From CAIWHR01 sp963779805 (GTDB lineage Bacteria; Pseudomonadota; Gammaproteobacteria; Burkholderiales; Casimicrobiaceae): a DNA stretch of 64,000 nt. The stretch covers positions 1-64,000 of the forward strand of contig CAVZZN010000011.1 of the NCBI GenBank assembly GCA_963779805.1, read 5' to 3'. Below, in pieces: positions 27,411 through 38,332 of this stretch. The notes under the pieces are model-generated. The model searched no databases. It was not told the DNA's origin and saw only the letters and a program-made list of their open reading frames with translations. Both the position numbers and the translations under genes were made by a program. The stretch's first letter is position 1; the number at the start of each line of letters is the position of its first letter.

Positions 27411-29192
27411 CTAATGCAGGCTCGCGAAAATGCGCTCCGCGAGCGCACGGCTGATGCCCGGCACGCGCGCGAGATCGTCCACGCTCGCCGACTGCACGCC
27501 GCGCAGTCCGCCGAAATGCGCGAGCAGCGCCTGGCGCTTGCGCCCGCCGACGCCCACGATGTCCTCGAGCGACGAGGTCGTGCGTGCCTTTGCCCGCCGC
27601 GCGCGATGCCCCTGGATCGCGAACCGGTGCGCCTCGTCGCGGATCTGCTGCAGCAGGTGGAATCCGGGATGGTCGGGCGGCAGGTTGAGCACCTCGGTGC
27701 GATCCGGAAACACGATGTCCTCCTCGCCCGCCTTGCGCTCGGGACCCTTCGCGATGCCGATGAGACGCGTCGTGTGCAGGCCCTGCTCCGCCAGCACTTC
27801 GGCGGCCACGCCGACCTGGCCCTTGCCGCCGTCGATCACGAGCAGATCGGGCGCGGGATATTCGCCGGCGACGATGCGCGCGCAGCGGCGGGTCAGGGCC
27901 TCGCGCATGGCGGCGTAGTCGTCGCCGCCGGACGCCGGCGCGACGTTGAAGCGACGATATTCCGACGTCTGCATCGCGTGCCGGTCGAAGATCACGCACG
28001 ACGCCACCGCGCGCTCGCCCATCGTGTGCGAGATGTCGAAGCATTCGACGCGCTGCGCCGAGGGCGGCAATCCCAACGCGGTCTGCAGCGAAGCGAGCCG
28101 GTCTTCCTGCGTGGCCTTCTGGGCGAGCTTCTGCCGCACCGCGAATTCGGCATTCTGCTGCGCCATCTGCAGCCACACGCGGCGCTCGCCGCCGGGATGC
28201 GTGACGATCTGGACTTTCTGCGACGATTGCGCCGACAGCACTTCGGCGAGCGTCTCCTGATCGCCGGCACCTGGCGCAATGATCGTCGGCGGCACCGGCC
28301 GCTCGACGTAATGCTGCTCGAGGAACGCGCACACCACCTCGTCGAGCGACGACGCGTCCGCGTGCTGCGGGAAGAACGTGCGATCGCCGACGTGACGTCC
28401 GCCGCGGATCATCACCAGGTTCACGGCGACGAGCCCCTGCTCCGCGGCGGCGACCACCACGTCGATGTCGCCGGCCGTCGAGCTTTCCACGAACTGGCGC
28501 GACTGCAGCTGCTGCAGGCGCGTGATCTTGTCGCGAACGCGCGCCGCGCGCTCGAACTCGAGCTTCCCGCTCGCCTCCTCCATCTGCGCCTGCAGTTGCG
28601 CAAGCACCTCGGTGGTCTTGCCCTGCAGGAAGAGCAGCGCGCTCTGGACGTCGCCGGCGTAATCGTCTTCCGAGACGAGGCCCACGCACGGTCCGCTGCA
28701 GCGCTGGATCTGGTGCAGCATGCATGGCCGCGAGCGGTTGGCGAAGACCGTGTTCTCGCACGTGCGCAGCTGGAACACCTTCTGCAGCAGCGCCATGCCT
28801 TCGCGCACCGCACCGGCGCTGGGGAACGGTCCGAAGTACCTGTGCTGGCGATCGAGCCTGCCGCGATGGAAGCGCAGCTGCGGGAACGCTTCGCCCGTCA
28901 GGCAGACGTACGGATAGCTCTTGTCGTCGCGGTACAGGATGTTGTAGCGCGGCTCGTGCGACTTGATGAGGTTGTTCTCGAGCAGCAGCGCTTCGCCTTC
29001 CGAGCGCGTGACCGTCGTCTCGATGCGCGCGACCTGCGCGACCATCACCGCGATGCGCGGCTCGTGCCCGGTCTTCTGGAAGTAGCTCGACACGCGCTTC
29101 TTCAGATCGCGCGCCTTGCCGACGTAGAGCGTCTCGCCCGCGGAATCGAACATGCGGTACACGCCGGGCCGATGCGGCAGGTTGGCGATCAC
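27411..29192 (-). CDS. uvrC: Excinuclease ABC subunit C
   Basis: Nuclease subunit of nucleotide-excision repair that makes both incisions beside a lesion held by UvrB. Domains in order: GIY-YIG-type N-terminal nuclease (PGVYRMFD, LYVGKARDLKKRV), a cysteine-containing region (CSGPC), the UVR motif (LEFERAARVRDKI), the RNase-H-like nuclease (CFDISHTMGE, LLVIDGGKGQ), and helix-hairpin-helix repeats at the end (GVGGRKRQALL, VPGISRALAERI). The GTG at 29192 is the first usable start in this frame, giving 593 aa. Homologues have a few more residues; QGFDARE just upstream is in frame and family-like but has no visible start, so the true N-terminus may lie beyond an unseen frame error. Confidence 0.95.
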   Translation of the reverse strand: MIANLPHRPGVYRMFDSAGETLYVGKARDLKKRVSSYFQKTGHEPRIAVMVAQVARIETTVTRSEGEALLLENNLIKSHEPRYNILYRDDKSYPYVCLTGEAFPQLRFHRGRLDRQHRYFGPFPSAGAVREGMALLQKVFQLRTCENTVFANRSRPCMLHQIQRCSGPCVGLVSEDDYAGDVQSALLFLQGKTTEVLAQLQAQMEEASGKLEFERAARVRDKITRLQQLQSRQFVESSTAGDIDVVVAAAEQGLVAVNLVMIRGGRHVGDRTFFPQHADASSLDEVVCAFLEQHYVERPVPPTIIAPGAGDQETLAEVLSAQSSQKVQIVTHPGGERRVWLQMAQQNAEFAVRQKLAQKATQEDRLASLQTALGLPPSAQRVECFDISHTMGERAVASCVIFDRHAMQTSEYRRFNVAPASGGDDYAAMREALTRRCARIVAGEYPAPDLLVIDGGKGQVGVAAEVLAEQGLHTTRLIGIAKGPERKAGEEDIVFPDRTEVLNLPPDHPGFHLLQQIRDEAHRFAIQGHRARRAKARTTSSLEDIVGVGGRKRQALLAHFGGLRGVQSASVDDLARVPGISRALAERIFASLH

Positions 29193-29294
29193 CTCGCGCG
29201 CGTCGAATCCCTGCCGCCACTTCGCGCTTCGGGGCGGTGGTGACCTCGGGCGCGGCGTCGGAGGCGTCGTGCTTCAGCGCGGGACGTGGAGGCG

Positions 29295-29964
29295 TCAGGC
29301 AGCATGCGTCAGGCGTTGCGGCGCGCGTTGCAGGTGCCCGGCGATGGCGTCGAACACGGCGCGGAACATCTGCGGCGTGAGGCGGCCGGTGTTGGTGTTG
29401 TATCGGCTGCAATGATAGCTGTCGAAGAGCGCGCGTCCGTGCGACAGCGCGTGGCGCGCGCCGTGCGCGAACGGATGGTCCGCCGCCCTCAACCCCAGCG
29501 CGCGCAGGGCGGCATCGTGGCCGATGCGACCGAGCGCGAGCAGCGCGCCGCCGTCCGGCGTGTCGTGCAGGTCGGCGGCGAGGTACATGTTGCACTCGCG
29601 GATCTCGGCGGGCAGCGGCTTGTTGTCGGGGGGCAGGCACTTCACGGCGTTGGTGATGCGGCAGTCGATCAGCTCCAGTCCGTCGTCGGGTCCGGTCGCG
29701 ACCGGCGCCGACGCGAAGCCGTACGCGTGGAGCGTCTCGAACAGCAGGATGCCGGCGTAATCGCCCGTGAACGGTCGTCCGCTCGCGTTCGCGCCGTGCA
29801 ATCCGGGCGCGAGGCCCACGATCGTGAGCGCGCGCGCGACGCGGTCCGAACGGCGGCACCGGGCGACAGAAATAATCCGGGTGCTCGGCCTTCACCCGGT
29901 CGAGGAAGGCCGCGAGGCGCGGACACCGCCGGCATCCGGGGTCGTAGACCGCGGAAGCGGGCAT
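29295..29964 (-). CDS. Family-5 uracil-DNA glycosylase, iron-sulfur type (one frame break)
   Basis: Removes uracil and related lesions from DNA. The restored protein is about 222 aa from ATG 29962-29964 (MPASAVYDPGCRRCPRL). The early CxxC and the later Cys in NAVKCLPP and DSYHCSRYN fit the 4Fe-4S ligands. The active-site blocks GLAPGLHGANASGRPFTGD and the His-containing SYHCSRYNTNTG match the UdgB (family 5) type. One extra base near 29843 splits FG from the TIVGLAPG block; removing it gives the spacing seen in thermophilic UdgB. It neighbours uvrC, so two repair genes are adjacent. Confidence 0.85.
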
Positions 29965-30174
29965 CAGTCCTGCTTCTGGCAAAATGGGCCCTTTTTTGCG
30001 GGCGATCAAGGACATTGCATTGAGAAAAGACCGTGCGGGAGCGCTTCCGTTCGACGTGACGGGCTGCGATCGCCCTCGCCGCCGCCGGCATCCGCCGCAG
30101 CGGCGCGCCGAGCCCGCATTGTGCCAGCATCGGCCACGCCGGGCGCCGGTGCACGCGCCAGCAGGACCTCGTCC

Positions 30175-30982
30175 GTGCTGCCCGCTGAAGCCAACCTCGA
30201 GGTGCGCTCGGCGCTCCCGGATGCGGACAACCGGCGCGATCGCCCGCCGCTGCTCTTCATCCACGGCGGCTATTGCGACGCGTGGTGCTGGGAGCCCTAC
30301 TTCCTGCCCTATTTCGCCGCGCACGGCTATGCGGCCCACGCCCTGAGCCTGCGCGGCCATGGCCGTTCCGGCGGCCACGATTCGCTCTTCGTCGCCGGCC
30401 TCGACGACTTCGCGGCGGACGTGGAGCGCATCGCTTCGGAGCTGCCCGACGGCCCCGATCGTGGTCGGTCATTCGATGGGCGCGGCGGTGGTCGAGCGTC
30501 TGCTCGGCACGCGGCCGCTGCGCGCGGCAGCGTTGCTCGCACCGGTGCCGCCGGCGGGGTTGTTCGTCGTCGCGTCGCGGCTCGCGGCGCAGCGGCCCGA
30601 CTATCTCGTGCATCTCGCGCATTTCGACGCGGGCCGGCTCACGTCGGAGGTCCTGCGCGCGCTGGAGCCGTACTACTTCAGCGATGTCGAGCCGCAGATC
30701 CTCCAGGAAGCCGTGCGCCACCTGGGCTTCGAGTCGCCGCGCGTGCTGATGGATCTTTCGCTGCGCCTGCACTGGCAGGTGCCGGAGCGCGGTGGCGTGC
30801 CCATCTGCGTCATCGGGGCCGAGGGGGATCGCATCTGCACGCCCGACGACGTGCTCGCCACGGCGCGGCACCACGGCGTCGAGCCCGTCATGGTGCCCGA
30901 GCTCGCGCACATGCTGATGCTCGAGCGCGATTGGGAGCGCTCGGCGCGCGCGCTGCTGCAATGGGCGGAAACGCTACCCTGA
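30175..30982 (+). CDS. Alpha/beta hydrolase (one frame break)
   Basis: The restored protein is about 268 aa. The oxyanion motif is FIHGGYCDAWCWEP and the nucleophile elbow GHSMG (read after a run of four Cs at 30453-30456 is taken as three). The acid is probably Asp in GAEGDRICTPDD and the histidine in PELAHMLML. GTG 30175 is proposed as start, with AGGA about nine bases upstream; GTG 30121 is in frame too. No operon partner: the genes on both sides are on the minus strand. Substrate unknown. Confidence 0.8.
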
Positions 30983-31000
30983 CCCCGACCCTGGGTCAGC
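30978..31000. repeat. Short palindrome at convergent gene ends
   Basis: CTGACCC and GGGTCAG pair around a seven-base spacer, immediately at the stop of the hydrolase and before the converging GGDEF/EAL gene. A similar core (GACCC-T-GGGTC and CGACCCCGGGTCG) occurs at 36374-36398. It could act as a transcription terminator without a T-run, or belong to a small repeat family. Confidence 0.45.
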
Positions 31001-31022
31001 GGGTGAGGCTTGCGCCGTTGCC

Positions 31023-34000
31023 TCAACCCGCCGCTACGCGCAGGTGCGCCACCTTCTTCTCCGGGCGCGCGAGACGCGTGAACGCCTCCGCCGGCACCGG
31101 CTTGCTGTTCCAGTATCCCTGGTAGCAATGGCACCCGCGCTGGCGCAGGAAGTCGAGCTGCGCCTGCGTGCTCACGCCTTCGGCCACGACGCGCAGGTTG
31201 AGGCCGCGCGCGAGGCTGATGATCGCTTCGCTGATGGCGGCGTCGCCCGAGTCCACCTCGAGATCGGAGATGAACGAGATGTCGATCTTGAGCGTGTCGA
31301 TCGGGAAGTGCTTCAGGTGCGTGAGCGACGAGTAACCGGTGCCGAAGTCGTCGATCGCGACGCTGAAGCCTTCGTTGCGCAGCTGGCCGAGCACCTTGCG
31401 CATCGAATCGAGGTCGTGCATGAGGCTCGTCTCGGTGACTTCCAGCTCGATCCAGCGCGGATCGCAGCGCGCGGTGCGCACGATCTCCGCGATGCGCTGG
31501 CCGAAGTCGTCGCGATAGAACTGCTTCGCCGACATGTTCACCGACACGCGCAGCGGCAGCCCCGCTTCGTGCCACGCGACGCATTGCTCCGCCGCCTTGC
31601 GCAGCACCCACTCGCCGAGCGAATGGATGAGGCCCGATTCCTCCGCGAGCCCGATGAACACCTGCGGCGGCACCTGGCCGTGCTCCGGATCGAACCAGCG
31701 CAACAGCGCTTCCGCGCCCACGATCTCGCCATCCTCGATGCGCACCAGGGGCTGGAAGTGCAGCTCGAGCCGGTCCTCCTTCACCGCGGCGCGCAGCGCC
31801 TGCTCCAGCGTGTGCTGCTTCAGCCGGTGCGCCGCGAGATCGGCGTCGAGGAATTGATACGTGTTGCGGCCGAGCTCCTTCGAGCGGTACATCGCGACGT
31901 CGGCGAACTTGAGCAGCTCCTCGACGTCGTCGGAATCGTCCGGATAGACGCTGATGCCGATCGACGACGTCACGAAGATCTCGTGCTCCTCGATCGTGAA
32001 CGGCTGCGCGATCGCGTCGAGCAGCTTCTGGGCGATGGTGGACAGGATCGCCGGATCCTCGAACTCCTCCACGATGACCATGAACTCGTCGCCGCCGAGC
32101 CGCGCGAGCAGGTCGCTCTCGCGAAGCGCGCCGGAAAGCTCGTGGGTCACGTGCTTCAGCAGCTCGTCGCCGATGCGATGGCCCAGCGTGTCGTTGACGT
32201 TCTTGAATCGGTCGAGGTCGATGAACAGCACGCCGACGCGACGGCCCGTGCGCTTGGCCATCGCGATGGCCTGGCCGAGGCGCTCGTGCAGCAGCAGCCG
32301 ATTGGGCAGGCCCGTGAGCACGTCGCGCGTGGCCATGTACTGCAGGCGCTCCTCCGCCTGGATGCGCGAGGACACGTCCTGCACGAACGACAGGATCGAC
32401 GCGAGCCGCCCCTCCTCGTCGAGCAGGCAGGAGTGGTACCACTCGCACCAGATCGTGTCCCCGCCCTTGCGGTGATTGCGCGTAAGGCCCGTCGCGCGCG
32501 GCTCGCCGCCGGTCGTGAGCTTGTCGACCATCGCGGCCATCTGCTCGCGATCGTCGGCGTGCACGAGCAGGCCGTGCGTGAGCGGCATGCCCAGCACTTC
32601 CTCGGCGCTCCAGCCGAAGATGTTCTGCGCCTGCGGCGACCAGCGCACGAGGCGGAAGTCGCGGTCCCACTCCAGCACCGCGAGCGGCGTGTTGTTGATG
32701 TGCGACGACAGCATCCAGTTCGCGCGGCGCAACGCTTCCTCGTTGCGCTTCGCTTCGTGCACGTCGGTGTGCACGGCGTAGATGCCGACCACGTCGCCGC
32801 GGGCGTCGCGGTTGGGCGCCAGGTGGATCGCTTCCCACCGCGGCTTGCCCGAGGGCTGCGCGATCAGACGCTCGTTGGAGACGATCGTCGCCCTGCAGCA
32901 CCTTCTCGAGCAGCGGCATCAGCTCTGCGGTGCGCTCCTCGCCCATGACGTCGCGGACGTGGCGTCCGGTGAGCGTGGCGCGGTTCTCGCCCAGCCACTC
33001 CTCGTTGTGGCGATTCACGAAGCGCAGGTGATAGCCCCGGTCGATGTAGGCCACGCGCGCGGGCACGTTGTCCATGATGAGGCGAAGCTCGGCTTCCGAG
33101 GCGCGCAACGCTTCCTGGGCCTGCTTCAGGCCGTGGATGTCGTTCATCAGCACGAAGGCGCCGAACACCTCCCCGCTCGGCGCGATGTCGGGCACGAGCC
33201 GGATCGTCATCCAGCGATGCACGTCGTTGGTCCCCGGCACGAGGCGGTCGAACGCCGTGGGCTCGCCCTCGAGGGCGCGGCTGATCTTGCCCTGCGCGCT
33301 CTGGTAGATCGCGTGGCCGACGACGTCGCGCAGGCGCACTTCCGCCGTCTGGGCCGGATCGAGGCCGAAGTACTCGATGAAGCTGCGATTGACGTAGTGG
33401 CAGCACTCGTCGCGCGTGACGTACGCCACCGGCGCCGGCACGCCGTCCATGATCGCGCGCAGCTGCGATTCGCGCGCGGCCAGTGCATCCTGCGCCTCGC
33501 GCAGGTCGGTGATGTCGTGGGCGACGATGTACAGGCCGTTGAGCGCGCCGTCGAACTGCAGGTCGGGCACGATGCGCGCGCGCATGGTGCGGCGGCGCCC
33601 CAGGGAATCGATCACCGCGCGCTCGTAGGTGACGGGCTCGCCCGTCATCGCCTGCGCGACGTAGGACTCCAGCATCAGCGACGCGTCGCCGGCGAGCCCG
33701 TCGGAGAGCTCCTGGCCGATCACTTCGTCGCGGTGCAATCCGGTCAGCTGCAGGAACGCTTCGTTCACGAAGAGGTAGCGCCGGTTGCCGTCGAGGTACA
33801 CCACAGGCTCCGGAATGTTGTCGGTGAACAGCCGCAGCTGCTCCTCGCGCGCCGCGAGGGCCTGCTCCGTGAGCTTGAGGTCGTGGATGTCGTACTCGGT
33901 GCAATACAGCCCGCGCACGACGCGGTTCGCGTCGAAGTCGGGCGCGATGCGGCCGTGCATCCAGCGCCGTTCGCCGGATTCGGTCATCGCCACGCGCTCG

Positions 34001-35048
34001 TACTCGACGTGCTCGCCGTTCTGCGCGCGTTTCAGGATCGGCAGGATGAACGCGGACACTTCCGGAGGCATCACGTCGAGCGGTGTGCGCCCGTAGATGT
34101 CCTGGCGCGAGCGGCGCACCCAGCCCACGAACGCCTGGTTGCAGAACGTGTACTTGAGGTTCTTGTCGAGATACGCGATCGGTCCCGGGATGTTGTCGGC
34201 GAAGAGGCGAAGCTGCGCCTCCTGCGACTTGATCGTCTCGCGGACCTTGACGTCGTCCTCGATGTCGGTGAGCACCGCGAACGCGCCCACGACGTGGCCC
34301 GCGCTGCGATCCGGGAACAGATTCATGCGCATCCAGCGCAGGTTGCCGCGCGGCGTTGCGCTCCTGGCGCTCGTAGGACACCTTCGAGCCGCCGAACACC
34401 TTCTCCAGATGCGTCTGCAGCTCGGCCCACGAGTCCGCCGCGAGCACGTCGTTCGCGGACTTCCCGAGCAGCTCGTCGGCGGGCGACCCGGCCGCGTCCG
34501 CAAACGGCTGGTTGGCGAACCGGATGCGCAGCTGCCGGTCGACGTAGAAGATCGCCGAGCCCGCGTTGTCGGTGACGAGCTTCAGGCGATGCTCGCGCTG
34601 CGCGGATTCGATCTCCGTGCGCTTGAGCTGGTCGATGTCGGTGTACGTGACGAGCATCCCGCGCACGGCGCCGTCGGCGCCACGATCCGGGTAGTACTCG
34701 ACGCGGATGGTGAACGGCGGCCGGCCGGGGGAAACGAGCTGCCGCTCGAAGCCCGTGCGCTCACCCCGCAGTGCCGCCGAGCATGTACGCGTGATAGAGC
34801 TGGAAGATGTCGCGCCCGATCACCTCGGCGACGTCGTGCCCGACCACCTCGTCCAGGCGCTTGCCGGTCCATTCCAGGAATGTCTTGTTCGCGAACCGGT
34901 ACCGCTGCCGCCGGTCGATGTAGGCGACGGGGATGCCCAGCGCGTTGAGCTTGCGCTGCGACAGCGAGAACAGCGCTTCGCGTCCGATGGGCTCGAGCTG
35001 CGTCGCATTCTGGGCCGAGTGGTCGCCGCGCTCGGGACGCTTCACCAT
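31023..35048 (-). CDS. Seven-PAS diguanylate cyclase/phosphodiesterase (GGDEF-EAL; three frame breaks)
   Basis: The restored protein is about 1340 aa from ATG 35048 (MVKRPERGDHSAQNATQL). Seven PAS repeats follow one another (recognisable by DNIPGPIAYLD, DNIPEPVVYLD, DGVPAPVAYVT, DNVPARVAYID and similar openings). Then come GGDEF (RLGGDEFMVI) with an RxxD inhibitory site five residues before it, and EAL (GAEALLRWF) with NMSAKQF, EVTET, DDFGTGYSS and VAEGV, so both c-di-GMP synthesis and breakdown sites look competent. I see no membrane segment; it is probably a soluble multi-sensor regulator. Breaks near 34772, 34351 and 32889 each act as one extra base; the regular spacing of PAS repeats supports this. 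Confidence 0.9.
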
Positions 35049-35427
35049 GCCGGGCGTCTCCGGTCGGTTCGGACGGGCAACTTGGCGCAGCCCCGGAAGG
35101 CGCGCGCGGTGGAGGCAGCGGAGGCGGGATCGGGTCATGGTCGGTGCGAGGAAGACACTGTCGCAAAGCAAGGAACGGGCCGAACAACCCCTCGGCGTGC
35201 TGGGCCTTCGTGCGGAAATGCGCTGCGGCGTGCCGCGTTTCGCCCGCTGAACGCCGCGTCGGCACGCTGGCGGCACGCCCGTCTGCGTCGATGGTCAGAT
35301 CCGAACGCTCCGCGGCACCTCGTCCCCAGGGCCGATGGTAGACCACAGCGTAGAATCGATGGATGTTCACCTTGCATCGCTTGCAGCGGTCACCCGCTGT
35401 AGCCTTCCGCCAGCCGGAGGACTTGCC
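35049..35427. other. Intergenic region between divergent genes
   Basis: About 380 bases between the GGDEF/EAL gene (leftward) and the beta/gamma-crystallin gene (rightward). No credible gene or RNA is seen. It presumably holds both promoters, but I find no convincing -35/-10 pair. Confidence 0.45.
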
Positions 35428-36377
35428 ATGAACCGGATGTTGCGCGCACTTGCCCTGCTGGTCACGTTCGGCTTCGCCGGTCACGCGCTCGCGCAGATCA
35501 CCCTCTACGAACTCGATGATTTCCGCGGGCAGCGGGTAACGGTCGACGAGCCCGTCGCCGACCTCAACATGTCGCAATTCAGCTTCGCCGGGCGGGCTTC
35601 GTCGGCAGCCGTGCGCGGCGGGACGTGGGAGCTGTGCACGAGCCTCGAGTTCCGCGGCCAATGCGTGACCCTCAACCCGGGCAACTACCGTTCGCTCGCG
35701 AGCATGGGGATGAACCGTCGCGCCGTGTCCGTGCGGCCCGTGGAGCCCGCAGGGGCGAGCGCTCCGTTCGGGGTGCCGCGTGGCGGCCGCATGCTGCTGT
35801 ACGACTACACGAACTTTGCGGGACGGGGCGTCGCGGTCGACCGCGACGTGCTACAACTTCGATCAGATCGGGTTCAACGACGCGGCCATCTCGGTCGTCG
35901 TCGAAAGCGGCACGTGGGTCCTGTGCGAGCACGAGGATTTCCGCGGCCAGTGCATCACGCTCGGGCCCGGCCGCTATCCCGATCTCGCCGACATGGACCG
36001 GCGCATCAGCTCCGCACGCATGATCGGCGGTGGCCCGCCCGCGGGGCCGGTCGCCGTGCCTCCGGTACCCCAACCGCCGGCGCAAGCGCGCGGTGCGATC
36101 CTCTTCGGCCAGCGCGGGCTGCGGGGACGCTCGGTCGTCCTCGACCGGGCCGATCGTGCGCGATCTCGAGCAGATCGGCTTCAACGATCGGGCCCTCTCG
36201 GTGCAGGTCAACGAGGGCTACTGGCTGTTCTGCAGCGACGCCAATTTCGAGGGAGAATGCCGAACCTTCGGGCCGGGCGATTATCCGTCCCTGCCGCCGG
36301 AGCTCAGCAACCGCATCTCGTCGGCACGGCGCATCAGCACGCAGTACCCGTACCGCGAGCACCCCAACTGGCGCTGA
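35428..36377 (+). CDS. Secreted beta/gamma-crystallin-fold protein, three domains (two frame breaks)
   Basis: ATG 35428 follows GGAGG by seven bases. A signal peptide (MNRMLRALALLVTFGFAG, cleaved after HALA) is followed by repeated Greek-key motifs: ITLYELDDFRGQRVTV, WELCTSLEFRGQCVTL, RMLLYDYTNFAGRGVAV, WVLCEHEDFRGQCITL, ILFGQRGLRGRSVVL and WLFCSDANFEGECRTF. That is three two-motif domains, 315 aa when restored. Single extra bases near 35851 and 36149 break the frame. Paired cysteines recur at equal places in each domain. Microbial members of this fold often bind calcium and tolerate drying or stress; the usual N/D-N/D-x-x-S/T calcium motif is not obvious here. Confidence 0.85.
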
Positions 36378-36398
36378 CCCTGGGTCGACCCCGGGTCG
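36374..36398. repeat. Two adjacent short palindromes
   Basis: GACCC-T-GGGTC and then CGACCCCGGGTCG lie directly after the stop of the crystallin gene and before the CoA-binding gene. They resemble the palindrome at 30978-31000. No T-run follows; function unclear. Confidence 0.4.
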
Positions 36399-36406
36399 CG
36401 ATCACC

Positions 36407-36930
36407 ATGATCGTCGACGACATCGCAGGCTTGCGCCGCATCCTCCTCGCTTCGCGGGTGATCGCGGTCGTGGGGCTCTCGGCCAACTGGTATCGCCCGA
36501 GCTTCTTCGCGGCGAAGTACATGCAGGACCACGGCTACCGCGTGGTGCCGGTGAATCCGTCGTACAGGAAGTGCTCGGGCAGACGTGCTATCCGGGCCTC
36601 GCGTCCATACCGTTCGAGGTGGATGTCGTCGACTGCTTCCGGCGCGCGGAGGAAATGCCCGAGCTCGCGCGGCAGGCAGTGGCGATCGGAGCCAAGGTGC
36701 TGTGGATGCAGCTCGGCATCCGCAACGCGGAAGCAGCCGACATCGCCAACGCGGGCGGGCTCGACGTCGTGCAGGACCGTTGCGTCAAGATCGAGCACGC
36801 GCGCATCCTCGGCGGCCTCAACTGGGCGGGCGTCAACACGGGCGTCATTTCAGCGAAGCGCCCGCTGCTGCGCCGCGTAACCCCCGCCCGTTACTCCGAC
36901 CCGTTACTCGGAGTAACGGGTTCGGAGTAA
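36407..36930 (+). CDS. CoA-binding domain protein (YccU-like; one frame break)
   Basis: Small Rossmann-fold protein, 174 aa when restored. VVGLSANWYRPSFFAAKYM and VVPVNPSY form the nucleotide-binding start, and GAKVLWMQLGI and CVKIEHARILGGL complete the family pattern seen in E. coli YccU. Near 36567 one G is missing (AGGAAG for AGGGAAG), the opposite sign to nearly all other breaks in the window. CoA binding is a family inference and no reaction is known. The C-terminal ~16 residues are encoded by a palindromic element, so the natural stop may be earlier. Confidence 0.82.
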
Positions 36931-36940
36931 CGCGGGCGGC
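36882..36940. repeat. Nested palindromic hairpin element
   Basis: The centre at 36900-36920 is a perfect inverted repeat, CCCGTTACTC-G-GAGTAACGGG. Outside it a second pair (CGTTACTCCGA with TCGGAGTAACG) and GC-rich flanks continue the stem with small bulges. It lies at the end of the CoA-binding gene. Related but shorter elements occur at 38997-39027 and 39851-39881. It probably folds in RNA and may stop transcription. Confidence 0.7.
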
Positions 36941-37044
36941 GGGCCGCGCCGGGGCGCCGGGCACCAACGCGCGGGGCACTGCTGGCACAATGGCGGGCGC
37001 GAGCGGTCGACCGCTCGCGCCCCTTTCGCTTCCATCCCCCCGCC

Positions 37045-38332
37045 ATGCCCGATCGTCGCTTCGGTTTCGAAACGCTTTGCCTGCACGCCGGACAGATCCC
37101 CGACGCTGCAACGGGCGCACGCGCGCAGCCCATCTACCAGACCACGTCGTTCGTGTTCGACAGCGCCGATCACGCCGCGAGCCTCTTCAACCTGCAGACG
37201 TTCGGCAACGTCTACTCGCGCATCTCGAACCCGACCGTCGCCGCGCTCGAGGAACGCGTGGCCGCGATCGAAGGCGGACGCGCCGCCCTTGCTGCCGCCA
37301 CGGGCATGGCCGCGCCAGTCGCTCGCCCTGATGACGCTCGCGCGCAAGGGCGATCACATCGTTGCCGCGCGCACGCTCTATGGCGGCACGTACTCGCAGC
37401 TCGCGGTCACGCTCGCCGATTACGGCATCGAGACCACGTTCGTCGATGCCGACGACCCTGCCGCGTATCAGGCGGCCCTGCGCGACAACACCAAGGCCGT
37501 GTACGCGGAGACGATCGGCAATCCGCAGCTCAACGTGGTGGACATCGCCGCGCTCGCCGACGTCGCGCATCGCGCGGGCGTGCCGCTCGTCATCGACAAC
37601 ACCCTGGCCTCGCCCTATCTGTGCCGGCCGATCGAGCACGGTGCCGACATCGTCGTGCACTCGCTCACGAAGTACCTGGGCGGGCACGGCACCACGATGG
37701 GCGGGATCGTCGTCGAATCCGGCAAGTTCCCGTGGGACAACGGCCGCTTTCCGCAGATGACGGAGCCTTCGCGCGGCTACCACGGCGTTCGCTTCTACGA
37801 GACGTTCGGCGACTTCGGCTTCACGATGAAGGCGCGCATGGAGACGATGCGCACGCTCGGGCCCACGCTCTCGCCGCTGTCCGCCTTCCTGCTGCTGCAA
37901 GGCATCGAGACGCTGCACGTGCGCATGCCGCGCCACTGCGAATCCGCGCTCGCGATCGCGAGGCACCTCGCGCAGCATCCGCAGGTCGAGTGGGTCAACT
38001 ATCCGCTGCTGCCGGGCAACCGGTACGAAGGGCTCGCACGGCGCTACCTCCCGCGCGGTGCGGGCGGCATCCTCACCTTCGGCGTGCGCGGGGGCGCCAA
38101 GGCCGGCGAGCGCTTCATCGAGGCCGTGCAGTTCCTCTCGCATCTCGCGAACGTCGGCGACGCGAAGACGCTGGTGATCCATCCGGCGTCGACCACGCAC
38201 CGGCAACTGTCCGAGGACGAGCAGCGCGCGGCGGGCGTCAATCCGGAATTGATCAGGCTGTCGGTCGGGCTCGAGACGCTCGACGACATCCTGTGGGACA
38301 TCGACCAGGCATTGGAGAAGAGCAAAGCATGA
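37045..38332 (+). CDS. metY: O-acetylhomoserine sulfhydrylase-like PLP enzyme (one frame break)
   Basis: Cys/Met-metabolism PLP enzyme, 428 aa when restored, beginning MPDRRFGFETLCLHAGQIPD. The PLP lysine lies in HSLTKYLGGHG; YSRISNPTVAALEERVAAIE and GNVYSRI give the phosphate-binding and substrate regions. The length and the long insert GKFPWDNGRFPQM match MetY (O-acetylhomoserine + sulfide to homocysteine) better than MetZ or MetB, though I cannot exclude an O-succinyl substrate. One extra C near 37315 interrupts the highly conserved ATGMAAQ. Its stop overlaps the dsbB start (ATGA). Confidence 0.88.

Noticed and set aside
26640..29243. An 867-codon plus-strand open frame opposite uvrC
   Set aside because: Composition is the mirror of uvrC codons (rich in Arg, His, Asp, Leu); no domain and no ribosome binding site.
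26614..30378. A 1254-codon minus-strand open frame across pgsA, uvrC and the glycosylase
   Set aside because: It is the antiphase reading of strongly GC-rich genes; pgsA and uvrC in other frames are clearly real and the long frame has no family resemblance.
31044..34575. Long plus-strand open frames opposite the GGDEF/EAL gene
   Set aside because: Same shadow effect; repeated Arg/His/Asp-rich text follows the PAS repeats of the real gene.
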